DNA of 64,000 bases, taken from NCBI RefSeq assembly GCF_021631985.1, contig NZ_CP070225.1:9114001-9178000 (forward strand), given 5' to 3'. Positions 1-9,107 of this stretch are shown here, in pieces. Position numbers and translations under genes: made by a program. Each line of letters begins with the position of its first letter. Position 1 is the first letter of the stretch. A model generated the notes under the pieces. It was not told the origin of the DNA, made no database searches, and saw only the letters and a list, made by a program, of their open reading frames with translations. This stretch comes from Sandaracinus amylolyticus. Its GTDB lineage: Bacteria; Myxococcota_A; Polyangia; Polyangiales; Sandaracinaceae.

Positions 1-27
1 ACGATCAGCGAGCTCGCCGCGAGCACG

Positions 28-252
28 TCACGTCCCGCCGCCGCCGGTCTCGTCGGTCGTCGTCGTCCCGGTCTCGCCGCCCATCCCTTCTTCACCGGTG
101 GTCGTCGTGCCCTCGGTGCCGGTCGTCGTCGTGTCGCCACCGGTCGTCGTCTCGGTGGTCGTGCTCTCCGCGGGCTCGCTGCTGCCGCCTCCGCCACCAC
201 ACGCTGCCAGCCAGAGCGCCGTCGCCAGGAGAGCCCATGTCGTTCGCGTCAT
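28..252 (-). CDS. small Thr/Gly-rich lipoprotein
   Basis: A 74-residue protein that begins with a short hydrophobic signal and a lipobox ending LAAC at about residue 18, followed by a run of glycines. The rest is almost only Thr, Gly, Glu and Asp, with repeated TTTT blocks, so no fold can be predicted and it is probably an extended, surface-tethered linker. The start is supported by GGAGGTGAGGGA just upstream of the ATG. It is transcribed away from panB. Lipid attachment is inferred from the lipobox; the function is unknown. Confidence 0.6.
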   Translation of the reverse strand: MTRTTWALLATALWLAACGGGGGSSEPAESTTTETTTGGDTTTTGTEGTTTTGEEGMGGETGTTTTDETGGGGT

Positions 253-453
253 TCCCTCACCTCCGAAGCCTCGGGCGCGCTCGTCGCGCCCGCGGGCCCG
301 TGCCTAGGCACGCGCGTCCCGCTCACAACGACCGCGGATGCGTACACTCCGGCTGACGTCGCGAACGGCTGCGTGCTAGATCGCTCGCTCGGAGAGCCGG
401 AGAGGCGCGGACCGGGAATCGGCTCGGCCGCGACCACGAACGCGAACCGCCCC

Positions 454-1344
454 ATGACGACCGATCGTGCTTCCGCGCGCGCGCCGGCGCGCGTGACCGT
501 GCCCGAGCTCCGTCGAATGAAGTCCCGTGGCGAGCGCATCGCGGTGGTCACCGCGTACGACGCCACCTTCGCGCGCATGCTCGACGAGGGCGGCGCCGAG
601 GTGCTGCTCGTCGGCGACTCGCTCGGCATGGTCGTGCAGGGCCTCGACACGACCCTGCCCGTGACCGTCGACGAGATGATCTACCACTGCCGCGCGGTCG
701 CTCGCGGCACCAAGCGCGCGCTGATCGTCGGCGACATGCCGTTCATGAGCTACCAGGTCTCGATCGAGGAGGCGCTGCGCAACGCGGGCCGCTTCCTCGC
801 CGAGGGCGGCGCGCACGCGGTGAAGCTCGAGGGCGGCGAGCCGATGGCCGAGACGATCGCGCGCGTCGTGAGCGTCGGCATCCCGGTGGTGGCGCACGTC
901 GGGCTCACGCCGCAGAGCGTGCACGCGATGGGCGGCTTCAAGGTGCAGGGCCGCGGCGAGGACGACGCGGAGCGCGTGCTGCGCGACGCGCGCGCGGTCG
1001 CCGACGCGGGCGCGTTCGCGGTGGTGCTCGAGGGCATCCCCACCGATCTCGCGCAGCGCATCACCGCCGCGATCGACGTGCCGACGATCGGCATCGGCGC
1101 GGGCGTGCACTGCGATGGTCAGGTGCTCGTGAGCTACGACCTGCTCGGGCTCACGCCCGACCTCAAGCCGAAGTTCGTGAAGCGCTTCGCCGAGCTCTTC
1201 GCGGATGGGCGCGCGGCGACCGAGCGCTACGTCGACGAAGTGAAGAGCGGCGCGTTCCCCGCGCCCGAGCACTCGTTCGGCGCAGCGCCCGCGAAGAAGA
1301 GCGACGCGCCGGCGAAGCCCGCGTACGGGCCCAGCGACGCCTGA
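454..1344 (+). CDS. panB: 3-methyl-2-oxobutanoate hydroxymethyltransferase (PanB)
   Basis: Catalyses transfer of a hydroxymethyl group from 5,10-methylene-THF to alpha-ketoisovalerate, giving ketopantoate, the first committed step to pantothenate and CoA. Family motifs are clear: [12 protein letters not shown] near the N-terminus, [11 protein letters not shown] with the metal-binding Asp, GDMPFMSY with the second Asp, VKLEGG, HVGLTPQ and [10 protein letters not shown] use the ATG at 454 rather than the in-frame GTG at 373, because the extra 27 residues are unlike the family and rich in shadow codons. There is an Ala/Lys-rich tail of about 25 residues. The next gene, panC, starts 10 nt downstream, so the two form a pantothenate operon. 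Cytoplasmic. Confidence 0.96.
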   Translation: MTTDRASARAPARVTVPELRRMKSRGERIAVVTAYDATFARMLDEGGAEVLLVGDSLGMVVQGLDTTLPVTVDEMIYHCRAVARGTKRALIVGDMPFMSYQVSIEEALRNAGRFLAEGGAHAVKLEGGEPMAETIARVVSVGIPVVAHVGLTPQSVHAMGGFKVQGRGEDDAERVLRDARAVADAGAFAVVLEGIPTDLAQRITAAIDVPTIGIGAGVHCDGQVLVSYDLLGLTPDLKPKFVKRFAELFADGRAATERYVDEVKSGAFPAPEHSFGAAPAKKSDAPAKPAYGPSDA

Positions 1345-1354
1345 AGGAGCGAGG

Positions 1355-2218
1355 ATGACGAAGGTCGTGCACGAGAAGAGCGAGCTGCGCGCCGCGTGCG
1401 ACGCGATCCGCGCGTCGGGTGGTCGCCTCGGGCTCGTGCCCACGATGGGCGCGCTGCACGACGGGCACCTCGCGCTCGTCGCGGACGCGCGTCGTCGTGG
1501 GGCCACCCACGTCGCGCTCACGATCTTCGTCAATCCGCTGCAGTTCGGTCCCAGCGAGGACTTCGATCGTTATCCGCGCACCCTCGAGGCCGACGTCGCG
1601 CGTTGTCGCGACGCCGGCGTCGACCTCGTGTTCGCGCCGCCGCGCGACGGCATGTACCCGCCGGGCTTCCAGTCCGAGGTGCAGGTCACGAAGCTCACGA
1701 CGCGGCTCGAGGGCGCGTTCCGCCCCGGGCACTTCACGGGCGTCACGACCGTCGTCGCGAAGCTGTTCATGCTCGCCGGGCCCTGCGTCGCGTGCTTCGG
1801 GCGCAAGGACTACCAGCAGTGGAAGGTGATCGAGCGCATGGCGCGCGATCTCGACATGCCGATCGACGTGGCCTCCATGCCCACGGTGCGCGAGAGCGAC
1901 GGGCTCGCGATGAGCTCGCGCAATCGTTATCTGTCGCCGGAGGAGCGCGAGCGCGCGCTCGGCATCGCGCGCGGACTGCGCGCCGCGCACGCGGCGTACG
2001 GCGCGGGTGAGCGCGACGCGGCGAAGATCGCGGAGATGGTGCGCGCCGAGATCACGCCGCGCTTCGACTCCATCGACTACGTCGACGTCGCCGACGCCGA
2101 CACGCTCGAGCCGTTCACGCGCCCGATCGAAGGACGCGCGGTGATCACGGTCGCCGCGAAGATCGGCAAGACGCGCCTGATCGACAACACCGTGCTCGGC
2201 GAGGACACGTCGCCTTGA
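1355..2218 (+). CDS. panC: pantoate--beta-alanine ligase (PanC)
   Basis: Pantothenate synthetase: condenses pantoate with beta-alanine using ATP through a pantoyl-adenylate. Of 287 residues, the family length. The HxGH-type nucleotide motif is seen in VPTMGALHDGHL (residues 28-39), followed by FVNPLQFGPSEDFDRYPR, GRKDYQQ and the KMSKS-equivalent MSSRNRYL. The ATG follows AAGGAGCGAGG. It sits directly after panB, and its last four bases TTGA carry the start of the next gene, so the three genes are likely translated from one message. Confidence 0.96.
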   Translation: MTKVVHEKSELRAACDAIRASGGRLGLVPTMGALHDGHLALVADARRRGATHVALTIFVNPLQFGPSEDFDRYPRTLEADVARCRDAGVDLVFAPPRDGMYPPGFQSEVQVTKLTTRLEGAFRPGHFTGVTTVVAKLFMLAGPCVACFGRKDYQQWKVIERMARDLDMPIDVASMPTVRESDGLAMSSRNRYLSPEERERALGIARGLRAAHAAYGAGERDAAKIAEMVRAEITPRFDSIDYVDVADADTLEPFTRPIEGRAVITVAAKIGKTRLIDNTVLGEDTSP

Positions 2219-2781
2219 GCGAGGACGATCTGTTCCGGGGCGCGCTGGTGAGGCTCGCCGCGCCACGCCCCGAGGACGCCGCGATCATCGCGTCGTGGAG
2301 CGAGCGCTCGGCATATCCGAGGCTGATCGACACCGACCTCGCCGTACCGCGCACGCCGGGCGAGATCGGACGCGCGACGGTGCGCGCCGGAGACTCGCTC
2401 GAATTCCGCCTGCGCACCCTCGAGGGCGACACGCTCGTCGGCTTCGTCGCGCTCTTCGGCATCGAGTGGAACAACCGCTGCGCGACGATCGCGATCGGCA
2501 TCGGCGATCCCGCTCACCGTCGCAGAGGCTACGCGCGCGACGGCATGCAGCTCCTGCTGCGCTACGCGTTCACCGAAGCGAACCTCGAGCGCGTCGGGCT
2601 CGACGTGATCTCGTACAACGAGCCCGCGATCGCGCTCTATCGCAGCCTCGGGTTCCAGCAGGAAGGCGTGCGACGTCGCGCGGTGATGCGTGGCGGGCGC
2701 GCCTACGATCGCATCGACTTCGGTCTGCTCCGCGAGGAGTGGGCGAGCGCTACGGAATCGGTAGCGCTACGGATTCCGTAG
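2215..2781 (+). CDS. GNAT family N-acetyltransferase (RimJ/RimL type)
   Basis: A 188-residue single-domain GNAT acetyltransferase. The acetyl-CoA loop is recognisable around HRRRGYARDGM, preceded by the IAIGIGDP strand; NLERVGLDVISYNEPAIALYRSLGF is the classic C-terminal GNAT signature (given here only in part: NEPAIALYRSLGF). It resembles the RimJ/RimL branch that modifies protein N-termini or small amines, but the substrate cannot be read from sequence. The TTG start overlaps the panC stop (TTGA), so translation is probably coupled. The stop codon lies inside a 35-nt palindrome that looks like the operon terminator. Confidence 0.85.
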   Translation: MSEDDLFRGALVRLAAPRPEDAAIIASWSERSAYPRLIDTDLAVPRTPGEIGRATVRAGDSLEFRLRTLEGDTLVGFVALFGIEWNNRCATIAIGIGDPAHRRRGYARDGMQLLLRYAFTEANLERVGLDVISYNEPAIALYRSLGFQQEGVRRRAVMRGGRAYDRIDFGLLREEWASATESVALRIP

Positions 2782-2791
2782 CGCTACCGAT
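2757..2791. terminator. 35-nt perfect palindrome, bidirectional terminator
   Basis: Two 17-nt arms (ATCGGTAGCGCTACGGA and its exact complement) around one central base. The palindrome includes the GNAT stop codon TAG and ends 8 nt before the stop of the convergent aminotransferase gene, so it can end both transcripts. TTT follows on the plus strand. The inner TAGCGCTA is itself self-complementary and a further copy of GCGCTACGGAATC precedes the hairpin. Confidence 0.75.
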
Positions 2792-2798
2792 TTGCTGC

Positions 2799-3965
2799 TC
2801 AGCTCGAGTACGCGCGATCCGCTGCGGCGAGCGCCTCGCCCGCCGACGCGTTCGGCAGCAGCGAGCCCAGCGCGCCGAGCAGCGTCGTCACGTGACGGCG
2901 CGTGCACGACGCGCCCATCAGCCCGACGCGCCACGCCTTGCCCTTGAACGGACCGAGGCCGCCGCCGATCTCGATGCCGTGCTGCTCGAGCAGCGCCTTG
3001 CGCGTCGCCGCGTCGTCGACGCCCTCGGGCACGTGCACCGCGTTGAGCATCGGCAGCGAGCGCTCCGGCACGTAGCGCAGGCCGAGCGCCTCGAGCCCGG
3101 CGCGAAGCGCGCGGTGGTGCTTCGCGTGGCGCGCCCAGCGCTGCTCGAGCCCCTCTTCGTGCACCAGGCGCAGCGCCTCGCGCATCGCATACGTCATGTT
3201 CACCGGCGCGGTGTGGTGGTACGCGCGCTCGCCGCCCCAGTACGACTTGATCATCGAGACGTCGAGGTACCAGCTCTGCACCTTGCTCGTGCGCTTCTCG
3301 ATGCGCGCGATCGCGCGCGGCGAGAACGTCACCGGCGACAAGCCGGGCGGGCACGACAGGCACTTCTGCGAGCCCGAGTAACACGCGTCGATGCCCCACG
3401 CGTCGATCTCGAGCGGCGCGCCGCCGAGCGACGTGACCGCGTCGACGAGGAGCAGCGCGTCGTGCTCGCGCACCGTCTTGCCGATCTCCTCGAGCGGCTG
3501 GTGCGCGCCGGTCGACGTCTCCGCGTGCACGATGCCGACGACCTTCACGTTCGGGTTCGTCGAGAGCGCGGCGCGGATCGCGTCGGGGTCGATCGTGCTG
3601 CCCCACGGCGCTTCGACGCGATGCACCGTCGCGCCCGCCCGCGACGCGACGTCGCACATGCGCTCGCCGAACACGCCGTTGACGCCGACGATCATCTCGT
3701 CGCCCGGCTCGATCAGGTTCACGACCGCGGCTTCCATGCCCGCCATGCCGGTCGCGCTGATCGGGAACGTGAGCTCGTTGTCGGTGCGGAACGTGCGCTT
3801 CAGGAGCTCGCGCGTCTCGTTCATCACGCGCAGGTAGTACGGGTCGAGGTGCCCGACGGTCGGCGATCCGAGCGCACGCAGCACACGCGGCGGCACGTCG
3901 CTCGGGCCGGGGCCCATCAGGAGTCGCGTCGGGGGGTCCAGCTCGTCGAAGATGGTGCTCGTCAC
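2799..3965 (-). CDS. class V aminotransferase, alanine-glyoxylate / serine-pyruvate type
   Basis: A 388-residue PLP enzyme of the alanine-glyoxylate aminotransferase branch. The N-terminal [15 protein letters not shown] and GHLDP motifs and the [10 protein letters not shown] phosphate-binding turn are typical. The Schiff-base lysine is K201 in SGSQKCL, with VDAVTSLGG upstream providing the Asp that contacts the pyridine nitrogen. The C-terminal [17 protein letters not shown] is also diagnostic. Related proteins act on glyoxylate with alanine or serine as amino donor, or in phosphonate and photorespiratory pathways; the neighbours do not tell which. Convergent with the panBC operon and separated from it by the palindromic terminator. 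Confidence 0.92.
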   Translation of the reverse strand: MTSTIFDELDPPTRLLMGPGPSDVPPRVLRALGSPTVGHLDPYYLRVMNETRELLKRTFRTDNELTFPISATGMAGMEAAVVNLIEPGDEMIVGVNGVFGERMCDVASRAGATVHRVEAPWGSTIDPDAIRAALSTNPNVKVVGIVHAETSTGAHQPLEEIGKTVREHDALLLVDAVTSLGGAPLEIDAWGIDACYSGSQKCLSCPPGLSPVTFSPRAIARIEKRTSKVQSWYLDVSMIKSYWGGERAYHHTAPVNMTYAMREALRLVHEEGLEQRWARHAKHHRALRAGLEALGLRYVPERSLPMLNAVHVPEGVDDAATRKALLEQHGIEIGGGLGPFKGKAWRVGLMGASCTRRHVTTLLGALGSLLPNASAGEALAAADRAYSS

Positions 3966-4028
3966 GGCCCGCAGCTTCGCACGAAGAGCTCACGTGCGCA
4001 GTGCTCCACGCGTGTCACCCTCGGACCC

Positions 4029-4460
4029 GTGACAGACACGCTCTACTGGTCCGAGACCTACACCGATCAGTATGTCGAGGCGCTGCGCCGGGACGCTGAT
4101 TTCCAGAAGGCGGCGCGCAAGTTCGAGGGGTCGATGACGTTCCGCTGTCTCGACACGCCCGAGGGGACGGACGTCGAGGCGACGTACGTGATCGACAAGG
4201 GCGCGGTGAGCGTCACGCGCCGCGCCGAGAAGGCGCCCTCGAGCGCGCTCCGCGCCGCGCCGATCGAGAAGAGCGTGTTCGCGCGGACCACCGCTCCGTA
4301 CGCGCTGTGGTGCAAGCTCGACCGCGGCGAGATGAACGTGCTGCAGGCGGTCGCGTCGCCCGACTACCAGGTCGAGGGATCGAAGCTGAAGATCATGGCG
4401 AACATCGGCGTGCTCAACGCGATGAGCGCCGTCGCGTCGCGCGTGCCGAAGCGGTATTGA
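4029..4460 (+). CDS. SCP2 sterol-binding domain protein
   Basis: A 143-residue cytoplasmic protein that I read as an SCP2-like sterol-carrier fold. The central VEATYVIDKGAVSV strand pair, the long middle helix segment and the late NVLQAVASPDYQVEGS plus KIMANIGVLNAM match the usual order of that family (beta strands, then a ligand-covering helix). The GTG at 4029 is chosen because coding character begins there, although the open frame runs much further upstream. Followed 8 nt later by a TerB-like gene. The ligand is unknown; such proteins bind acyl chains or sterol-like lipids. Confidence 0.6.
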   Translation: MTDTLYWSETYTDQYVEALRRDADFQKAARKFEGSMTFRCLDTPEGTDVEATYVIDKGAVSVTRRAEKAPSSALRAAPIEKSVFARTTAPYALWCKLDRGEMNVLQAVASPDYQVEGSKLKIMANIGVLNAMSAVASRVPKRY

Positions 4461-4467
4461 TCGCGTC

Positions 4468-4812
4468 ATGGACTTCCGCGATCTCACGAACGACGAGACG
4501 ATCTGCCTGATGGGCCTCCTGCGCGAGGTCATCCAGGCCGACGACGACTACAGCCCCGCGGAGCGCGCGAAGATGCGCGAGCTGCGCGACGCGCTCGGCG
4601 ACGAGCGCTTCGACGCCGCGATCGACGAGGCGAAGCGTCGCTACGCGGGATCGCGCGCGGCGCTCAAGGAGCACGCGAAGACGATCACGCGCCCCGAGGC
4701 GCGGAAGACGATCTTCGCGCTGCTGGAGAAGGTCGCGGCGAGCGACGGCGTGACGGCGAGCGAGCGCAAGCCGCTCGACTGGGTCGCGTCGTGGTGGGAT
4801 CTGAAGACCTGA
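4468..4812 (+). CDS. TerB-like helical protein
   Basis: A 114-residue all-helical, charged protein. The pattern LMGLLREVIQADDDYSPAE followed by MRELRDALGDERF resembles the N-terminal half of TerB/tellurite-resistance-type domains, which carry acidic metal-binding residues (here E, D, D, D) after the first helix. No signal peptide or membrane segment. It follows the SCP2 gene by 7 nt and is probably co-transcribed. Assignment to TerB is by pattern only; the biological role is not known. Confidence 0.5.
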   Translation: MDFRDLTNDETICLMGLLREVIQADDDYSPAERAKMRELRDALGDERFDAAIDEAKRRYAGSRAALKEHAKTITRPEARKTIFALLEKVAASDGVTASERKPLDWVASWWDLKT

Positions 4813-4878
4813 CCGTCCGACCAGAGTCCCTCTTCGAGGTCCGCTCCTGGCGCCTATAGCCTCCGTTTGGAGGCCCTG

Positions 4879-5274
4879 ATGCGCTACGAGACCATCGAAG
4901 CGATCCAACACCGCGCGTGGCATCCCGCGGGATCGAACGGCGGGCACACGCGCTTCTGCTGGCACTGCGATCGCGAGGTGAGCGCCGAGCGCGCGGGACC
5001 GGGCTGGAGGCTCGGCGTTCCGGCGCTGGTGATCGCGGTGTTCGCGTCGGTGACGGTCGCGGTGCTCGCGGGGCCCTTCATGGTGCTCGCGCTCGTGCCG
5101 CTCCTGCTGTTCAGCGCGGCGCTCGGTCCGTACGTCGCGAAGATGCGCAGCGCGGCGAGCTGTCCGCGCTGCGGTCGCGAGGTGCCGTACACGACGCGCG
5201 AAGCGGCGTACTCGGCGCACGGCGGGAGCCGGCTGCACGACGGCGCGCACGTGCCCGAGCGGCCGATGCACTGA
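4879..5274 (+). CDS. membrane protein with two zinc-ribbon half sites
   Basis: A 131-residue protein with a CWHC knuckle near residue 29, two hydrophobic segments (about residues 45-65 and 68-85), and a second CPRC knuckle near residue 106. The two Cys pairs probably join into one zinc ribbon on the same side of the membrane, with the helical hairpin inserted between them. The ATG at 4879 is preferred over the upstream TTG at 4867, as GGAGG lies 5 nt before it. No family recognised beyond this layout. Confidence 0.6.
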   Translation: MRYETIEAIQHRAWHPAGSNGGHTRFCWHCDREVSAERAGPGWRLGVPALVIAVFASVTVAVLAGPFMVLALVPLLLFSAALGPYVAKMRSAASCPRCGREVPYTTREAAYSAHGGSRLHDGAHVPERPMH

Positions 5275-5278
5275 CACG

Positions 5279-8113
5279 TCACTCGCAGACGTCGCGCCAC
5301 TCGAACACGCGATCGCGACGCACGCCGGCGCGACCGAAGCCGTAGCGGTTCGTGGCCTCGACGCAGCCGGGCCACTTCTCGACGCTCTCCCACGCGCCGC
5401 GGGTGTACTTGTACTCGAACCACTCGCCGCGACCGACGCGCAGCGTGCCGCGCGCGAGCCCCGGCGCGACCACTTCGAGCGGCGCATGGGCCCAGCCGTT
5501 CGCGCTGCTCGCGACGTGGATCACGCTGCCGATCGGGGTGCTCTCCGGGAGCTCGACCTCGAGCACGACGTCGATCGGCGGGCTCGGCTCGCTGATCGTC
5601 ACGTCGTAGTCGAGCTCGATCGTCGCGCCCGCTGCGCCGGGATCCGGCATCCGCACGATCAACGAGCGCTCGTTGCGATCGTGCACGAAGCCGGGCAGCT
5701 CGACTCCGTCGACGCGAACGCTGCGCACCTCGCCGTCGACCCGCCAGACCCGCAGCTCGATCGTGCGCGCCCCTGGGTCGAAGTCTCCCTCGCGCGCGCC
5801 GATCACGAAGCGCGCGCCACCTTCGCGCTGCACCAGCGTCAGCGTGGTGCGCGACGTCGCGCCGTAGCCATCGCCCGCGTCCTGGACCAGCGTGAACGTG
5901 CTCTCGCGCGCCGACGGATAGAGATCGAGCAAGAGCGTCCCGCCGAGCGCGCGCGTGCTCGCGACGTCACCCGAGACCCGCGGGAGGATCGCGCCCTCGC
6001 GCACGAACGTGGGCAGCGCCGCGAGCGTCGCGCCGACCTCGATGGTGCGCGGACCCTCGACGATCGCGCCCGACTCGAGCTCGTACCAGCGCCCGCTCGG
6101 GATGTGCACCTCGCGCGACGTCGCGCCCTCGCGCGTGATCGGCGCGACGAGCAGGAACGGACCGAGCATCGCCTGATCGCCGACGTCGCGCAGCGCGCGC
6201 TCCTCGAAGTGCTCGTACAGCATCGGTCGCAGCACCGGCGCGCCCGTGCGCTCGTGCTCGTCGAACAGCGACTCGAGGTACGGCATCAGCGCGTAGCGCG
6301 CGCCGATGCGAGCGCGCGAGATGTCGAGCACCTCGCTCCCGAAGCTCCACGGCTCGGCATCCGGCGGACCGTTCGTCTGGTGCGCGCGGAAGAACGGCGA
6401 GATCGATCCCAGCGCCATCCACCGCGCGAAGAGCTCGGGCGTCGCATTGCCCGAGTACCCGCCGACGTCGCTTCCGACGAAGGGCACGCCCGACATGCTG
6501 GTGCCGAGCAACATCGGGAGCACCTGATCGAGCGACCACCACGTGCTCGGTGCATCGCCGGTCCACACCGCGGCCTCGCGCTGGATGCCCGCGTAGCCGG
6601 CGCGACAGAGGATGAACGGACGCCGCGTCGGGAGCGCCTCGCGCAGCCCCTCGCGCGTCGCGCGCGCCTGCAGCAGCGCGTACACGTTGTGGCCCTCGGC
6701 CATCGTGGTCGCGATGCCGTCGCCGTGGATCGGCAGATCGTTCGGCACGGTGTTCTCGCCGCCGCTCTCGGGGAACGTCGTGGGCTCGTTCACGTCGAGC
6801 CAGATGCCGTCGATGCCGCGCCGCGCGAGCCGCGCGACCTCCTCGCTCCACAGCGCACGCGCCGCGGGCATCGTGAAGTCGAGGAAGAGCGAGTCGCTCG
6901 CCCAGGTGTTCGCGACGTGCGGCGTGCCGTCGGGGTTGCGCAGGTAGAGCCCGCCCGCGATCGCGCGGTCGTGCACGCTCCAGCCGGGATCGATCTTCAG
7001 TCCGGGATCCGCGATCACGATCAGCGAGAAGCCACGCGCATCGAGGCGCGACGCGAGCCCTTCGGGATCGCCGAACCGCAGCGGGTCGAAGGTGAACGTG
7101 CGGAACGCGTCCATGTGCTGGATGTCGAGCCACAGCGCGTCGGCGGGGACGTCGTTCTCGCGGAAGTCGCTCGCGAGGCGATCCATGCGCGCGATGTCGT
7201 GATAGCCCCAGCGCGACTGGTGGAAGCCGAGCGACCAGCGCGGCGGGCGCGGGGTGCGGCCGGTGAGCGACGAATAACGACGCAGCACGTCGCGCGGATG
7301 AGGCCCCGCGATCAGCCACTGATCGAGCTCGGGGCCGGCGCTCCGAATTCCGTAGCGGTCGGGATCGCTCGCCGCGAGGTCGTACTCCTGGCGGTACGCG
7401 ACGTCGGTGAACAGGCCGTACGCAGTGTCTCCGCGGACCGCGACGAAGAACGGGATCGCGAGGTAGAGCGGATCGGACTCGGGCCCGAAGCCGCCGTGCG
7501 CGGGCTCGTAGGCGTCGGTGGTCCACACGATCGCGCGACGTCCTCGGCGACCGAAGGGACCGGTGCGCTCGCCGAGCCCGGTGAAGAGCTCGTCGCGCGG
7601 TGAGACGCGCACCACCTCGCGCGCGCTCGTCGCGACGTCGGGCGCGTCCTCGAGGAGCACCGTGCCCGCGCGATCGCGCACCACGACGCGCATGCCGTCG
7701 CGCTCGATCGTCGCGACGAAGGCGTCGCTGCAGATCGTCGCGAACGCGTCGTCTCCGTCGATCGTGATCGCGGCGGGCGCCATCTCGATCGCGGGCGTGA
7801 CCAGCGCGAACGAGCGCTCGATCGGGGTCGCGCCCGCGGGGACGTAGCGCACGCGCAAGAGCGCGTCGTCGAACGCCCAGAGGTGCACGTCACGCGTCGC
7901 GCCGCGCGCGATCACGTGGTGCGCGCGATCGCTCGTCTCGATCCACGAGGGCGCGCGGCCGCTCATCGAGCAGGCACCGTCGACCTCGATCGACGCGTCG
8001 ACGCCGGCGTCGTCGCGCATCGCGTCGATCCATCCGCCCGCGTCGCGCGCCGGTGATGGCTGCTCGCTCGCGCATCCCGCGAGCACCACGAACATCCCCA
8101 CGAGCCACCGCAT
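5279..8113 (-). CDS. secreted GH31 alpha-glucosidase lipoprotein with C-terminal starch-binding-like domain
   Basis: A 944-residue retaining glycosidase. Signal peptide with lipobox VLAGC at residues 11-15, then an Asp-rich linker. The N-terminal beta-sandwich is followed by the GH31 barrel, recognised by WLDVNEPT with the nucleophile near D440, GSDVGGYSG with the acid/base near D549, and SPFFRAHQTN. The C-terminal 100 residues (from about 845) have VIHVASSANGWAH and EYKYTRGAWESVEK, the look of a CBM20/CBM48-type carbohydrate module. Likely hydrolyses alpha-glucosides such as maltodextrin at the cell surface. There is no clear ribosome site; TAGAAC lies just before the start, suggesting a short leader. 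Confidence 0.88.
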   Translation of the reverse strand: MRWLVGMFVVLAGCASEQPSPARDAGGWIDAMRDDAGVDASIEVDGACSMSGRAPSWIETSDRAHHVIARGATRDVHLWAFDDALLRVRYVPAGATPIERSFALVTPAIEMAPAAITIDGDDAFATICSDAFVATIERDGMRVVVRDRAGTVLLEDAPDVATSAREVVRVSPRDELFTGLGERTGPFGRRGRRAIVWTTDAYEPAHGGFGPESDPLYLAIPFFVAVRGDTAYGLFTDVAYRQEYDLAASDPDRYGIRSAGPELDQWLIAGPHPRDVLRRYSSLTGRTPRPPRWSLGFHQSRWGYHDIARMDRLASDFRENDVPADALWLDIQHMDAFRTFTFDPLRFGDPEGLASRLDARGFSLIVIADPGLKIDPGWSVHDRAIAGGLYLRNPDGTPHVANTWASDSLFLDFTMPAARALWSEEVARLARRGIDGIWLDVNEPTTFPESGGENTVPNDLPIHGDGIATTMAEGHNVYALLQARATREGLREALPTRRPFILCRAGYAGIQREAAVWTGDAPSTWWSLDQVLPMLLGTSMSGVPFVGSDVGGYSGNATPELFARWMALGSISPFFRAHQTNGPPDAEPWSFGSEVLDISRARIGARYALMPYLESLFDEHERTGAPVLRPMLYEHFEERALRDVGDQAMLGPFLLVAPITREGATSREVHIPSGRWYELESGAIVEGPRTIEVGATLAALPTFVREGAILPRVSGDVASTRALGGTLLLDLYPSARESTFTLVQDAGDGYGATSRTTLTLVQREGGARFVIGAREGDFDPGARTIELRVWRVDGEVRSVRVDGVELPGFVHDRNERSLIVRMPDPGAAGATIELDYDVTISEPSPPIDVVLEVELPESTPIGSVIHVASSANGWAHAPLEVVAPGLARGTLRVGRGEWFEYKYTRGAWESVEKWPGCVEATNRYGFGRAGVRRDRVFEWRDVCE

Positions 8114-8195
8114 GCGGCGGTTCTACCAAGCGCCAGCATGCAAGTCACTCCAGGCAGAGTCACGCGACGGTCGCCCGCGAATCACGGGCATTTCG

Positions 8196-8873
8196 TCAGG
8201 GCTCGAGGGGATCGCACGAGCCGCTCATGCGCACTCGCTGCGCGAGCGATTCGTAGCGCAGCGTCGCCGCGATCGGGTCGGGGGGATCGCAGCGCATGAC
8301 CTGCTGCGGGCTCGCGACGTGCGCGAGCCAGTCGTGCGTCGCCTGATCGACGATCGCGCGCAGCCCGTTCGAGTCGCGGTAGCGCGTGCCCACCGGCGGC
8401 ACCGCGCCGCCGAACACGACGTCGATCATCGTGAGCGCGACCACCGCGTCGTTCGCCGCGAGGTCGCAGTAGCGCGCGGCGCCGCCGGCGCACAGACACG
8501 CGATGCGCGCTTCCTCGCGCACGTCTCCCTGCTCGCAGAACATCGCCCACGGCGCTTCGCTCGGCGGCACCACGCTCGAGAGGCGCACCTGACGGCACGG
8601 TCGCTCGGGGCAGCGATCGCAGTCGCCCTCGGGGAGCGCGAGCGGGCACGCGACGGCGCCCGAGGGCGCGTGGCGCAGCTGGCTCGCGGCGAGCGGCGCG
8701 GGCGTGCTGGGCAACGCCGCTCCGCTCGGGATCGCGAGCATCGGTGTCTCGACCCACGCAGCGAGGCTCCGCGGGTCGTCGATCGACGCGTCGACGTCGG
8801 TGACGTGCATCGGATCTGCACACGCGACGAGCACGCCCGCACCGACGATCGCGAGAACGCGAGAAGCCCCCAT
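8196..8873 (-). CDS. Cys-rich lipoprotein of unknown function
   Basis: A 225-residue secreted protein. The signal sequence runs to a lipobox LVAC near residue 18. The mature part has at least ten cysteines in pairs (CDRCPERPC, CLCAGG, CDLAAND), so it is likely disulfide-stabilised. I use the ATG at 8873 because the signal peptide begins there; the open frame extends to 9257 without signal-like sequence. No family recognised. It is divergent from the protease-like gene at 9108, and the 234 nt between hold no promoter I can defend. Confidence 0.6.
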   Translation of the reverse strand: MGASRVLAIVGAGVLVACADPMHVTDVDASIDDPRSLAAWVETPMLAIPSGAALPSTPAPLAASQLRHAPSGAVACPLALPEGDCDRCPERPCRQVRLSSVVPPSEAPWAMFCEQGDVREEARIACLCAGGAARYCDLAANDAVVALTMIDVVFGGAVPPVGTRYRDSNGLRAIVDQATHDWLAHVASPQQVMRCDPPDPIAATLRYESLAQRVRMSGSCDPLEP

Positions 8874-9107
8874 CGATGCACCTCCGGACGTGCATCCGCG
8901 ACCATCAGCAACCCACGATCCAGCACGCCGCATCGCATCGCGTCTCGGGATCGACGGATCGCGACGAGGCACGACGCGCCGGCACGGTGCACGTGTGAGG
9001 CGCCGGACCTCGTGACGGCGCGCACCGATCGCGCGGGTGTCGCGCTGCGTGCTCGCGATCCGCACATCGACGTCGCGTGGCACGTGGGCTGCTGAACGCC
9101 GAAGCCC

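Noticed and set aside
376-1533. Long minus-strand frame opposite panB and panC
   Set aside because: It is the shadow of two certain genes; its translation is Arg/His-rich and without family features, as is usual for antisense frames at this GC content.
5486-7603. 705-codon plus-strand frame opposite the GH31 gene
   Set aside because: Low-complexity Arg/Ala/Asp translation; the GH31 gene on the other strand has complete catalytic motifs.
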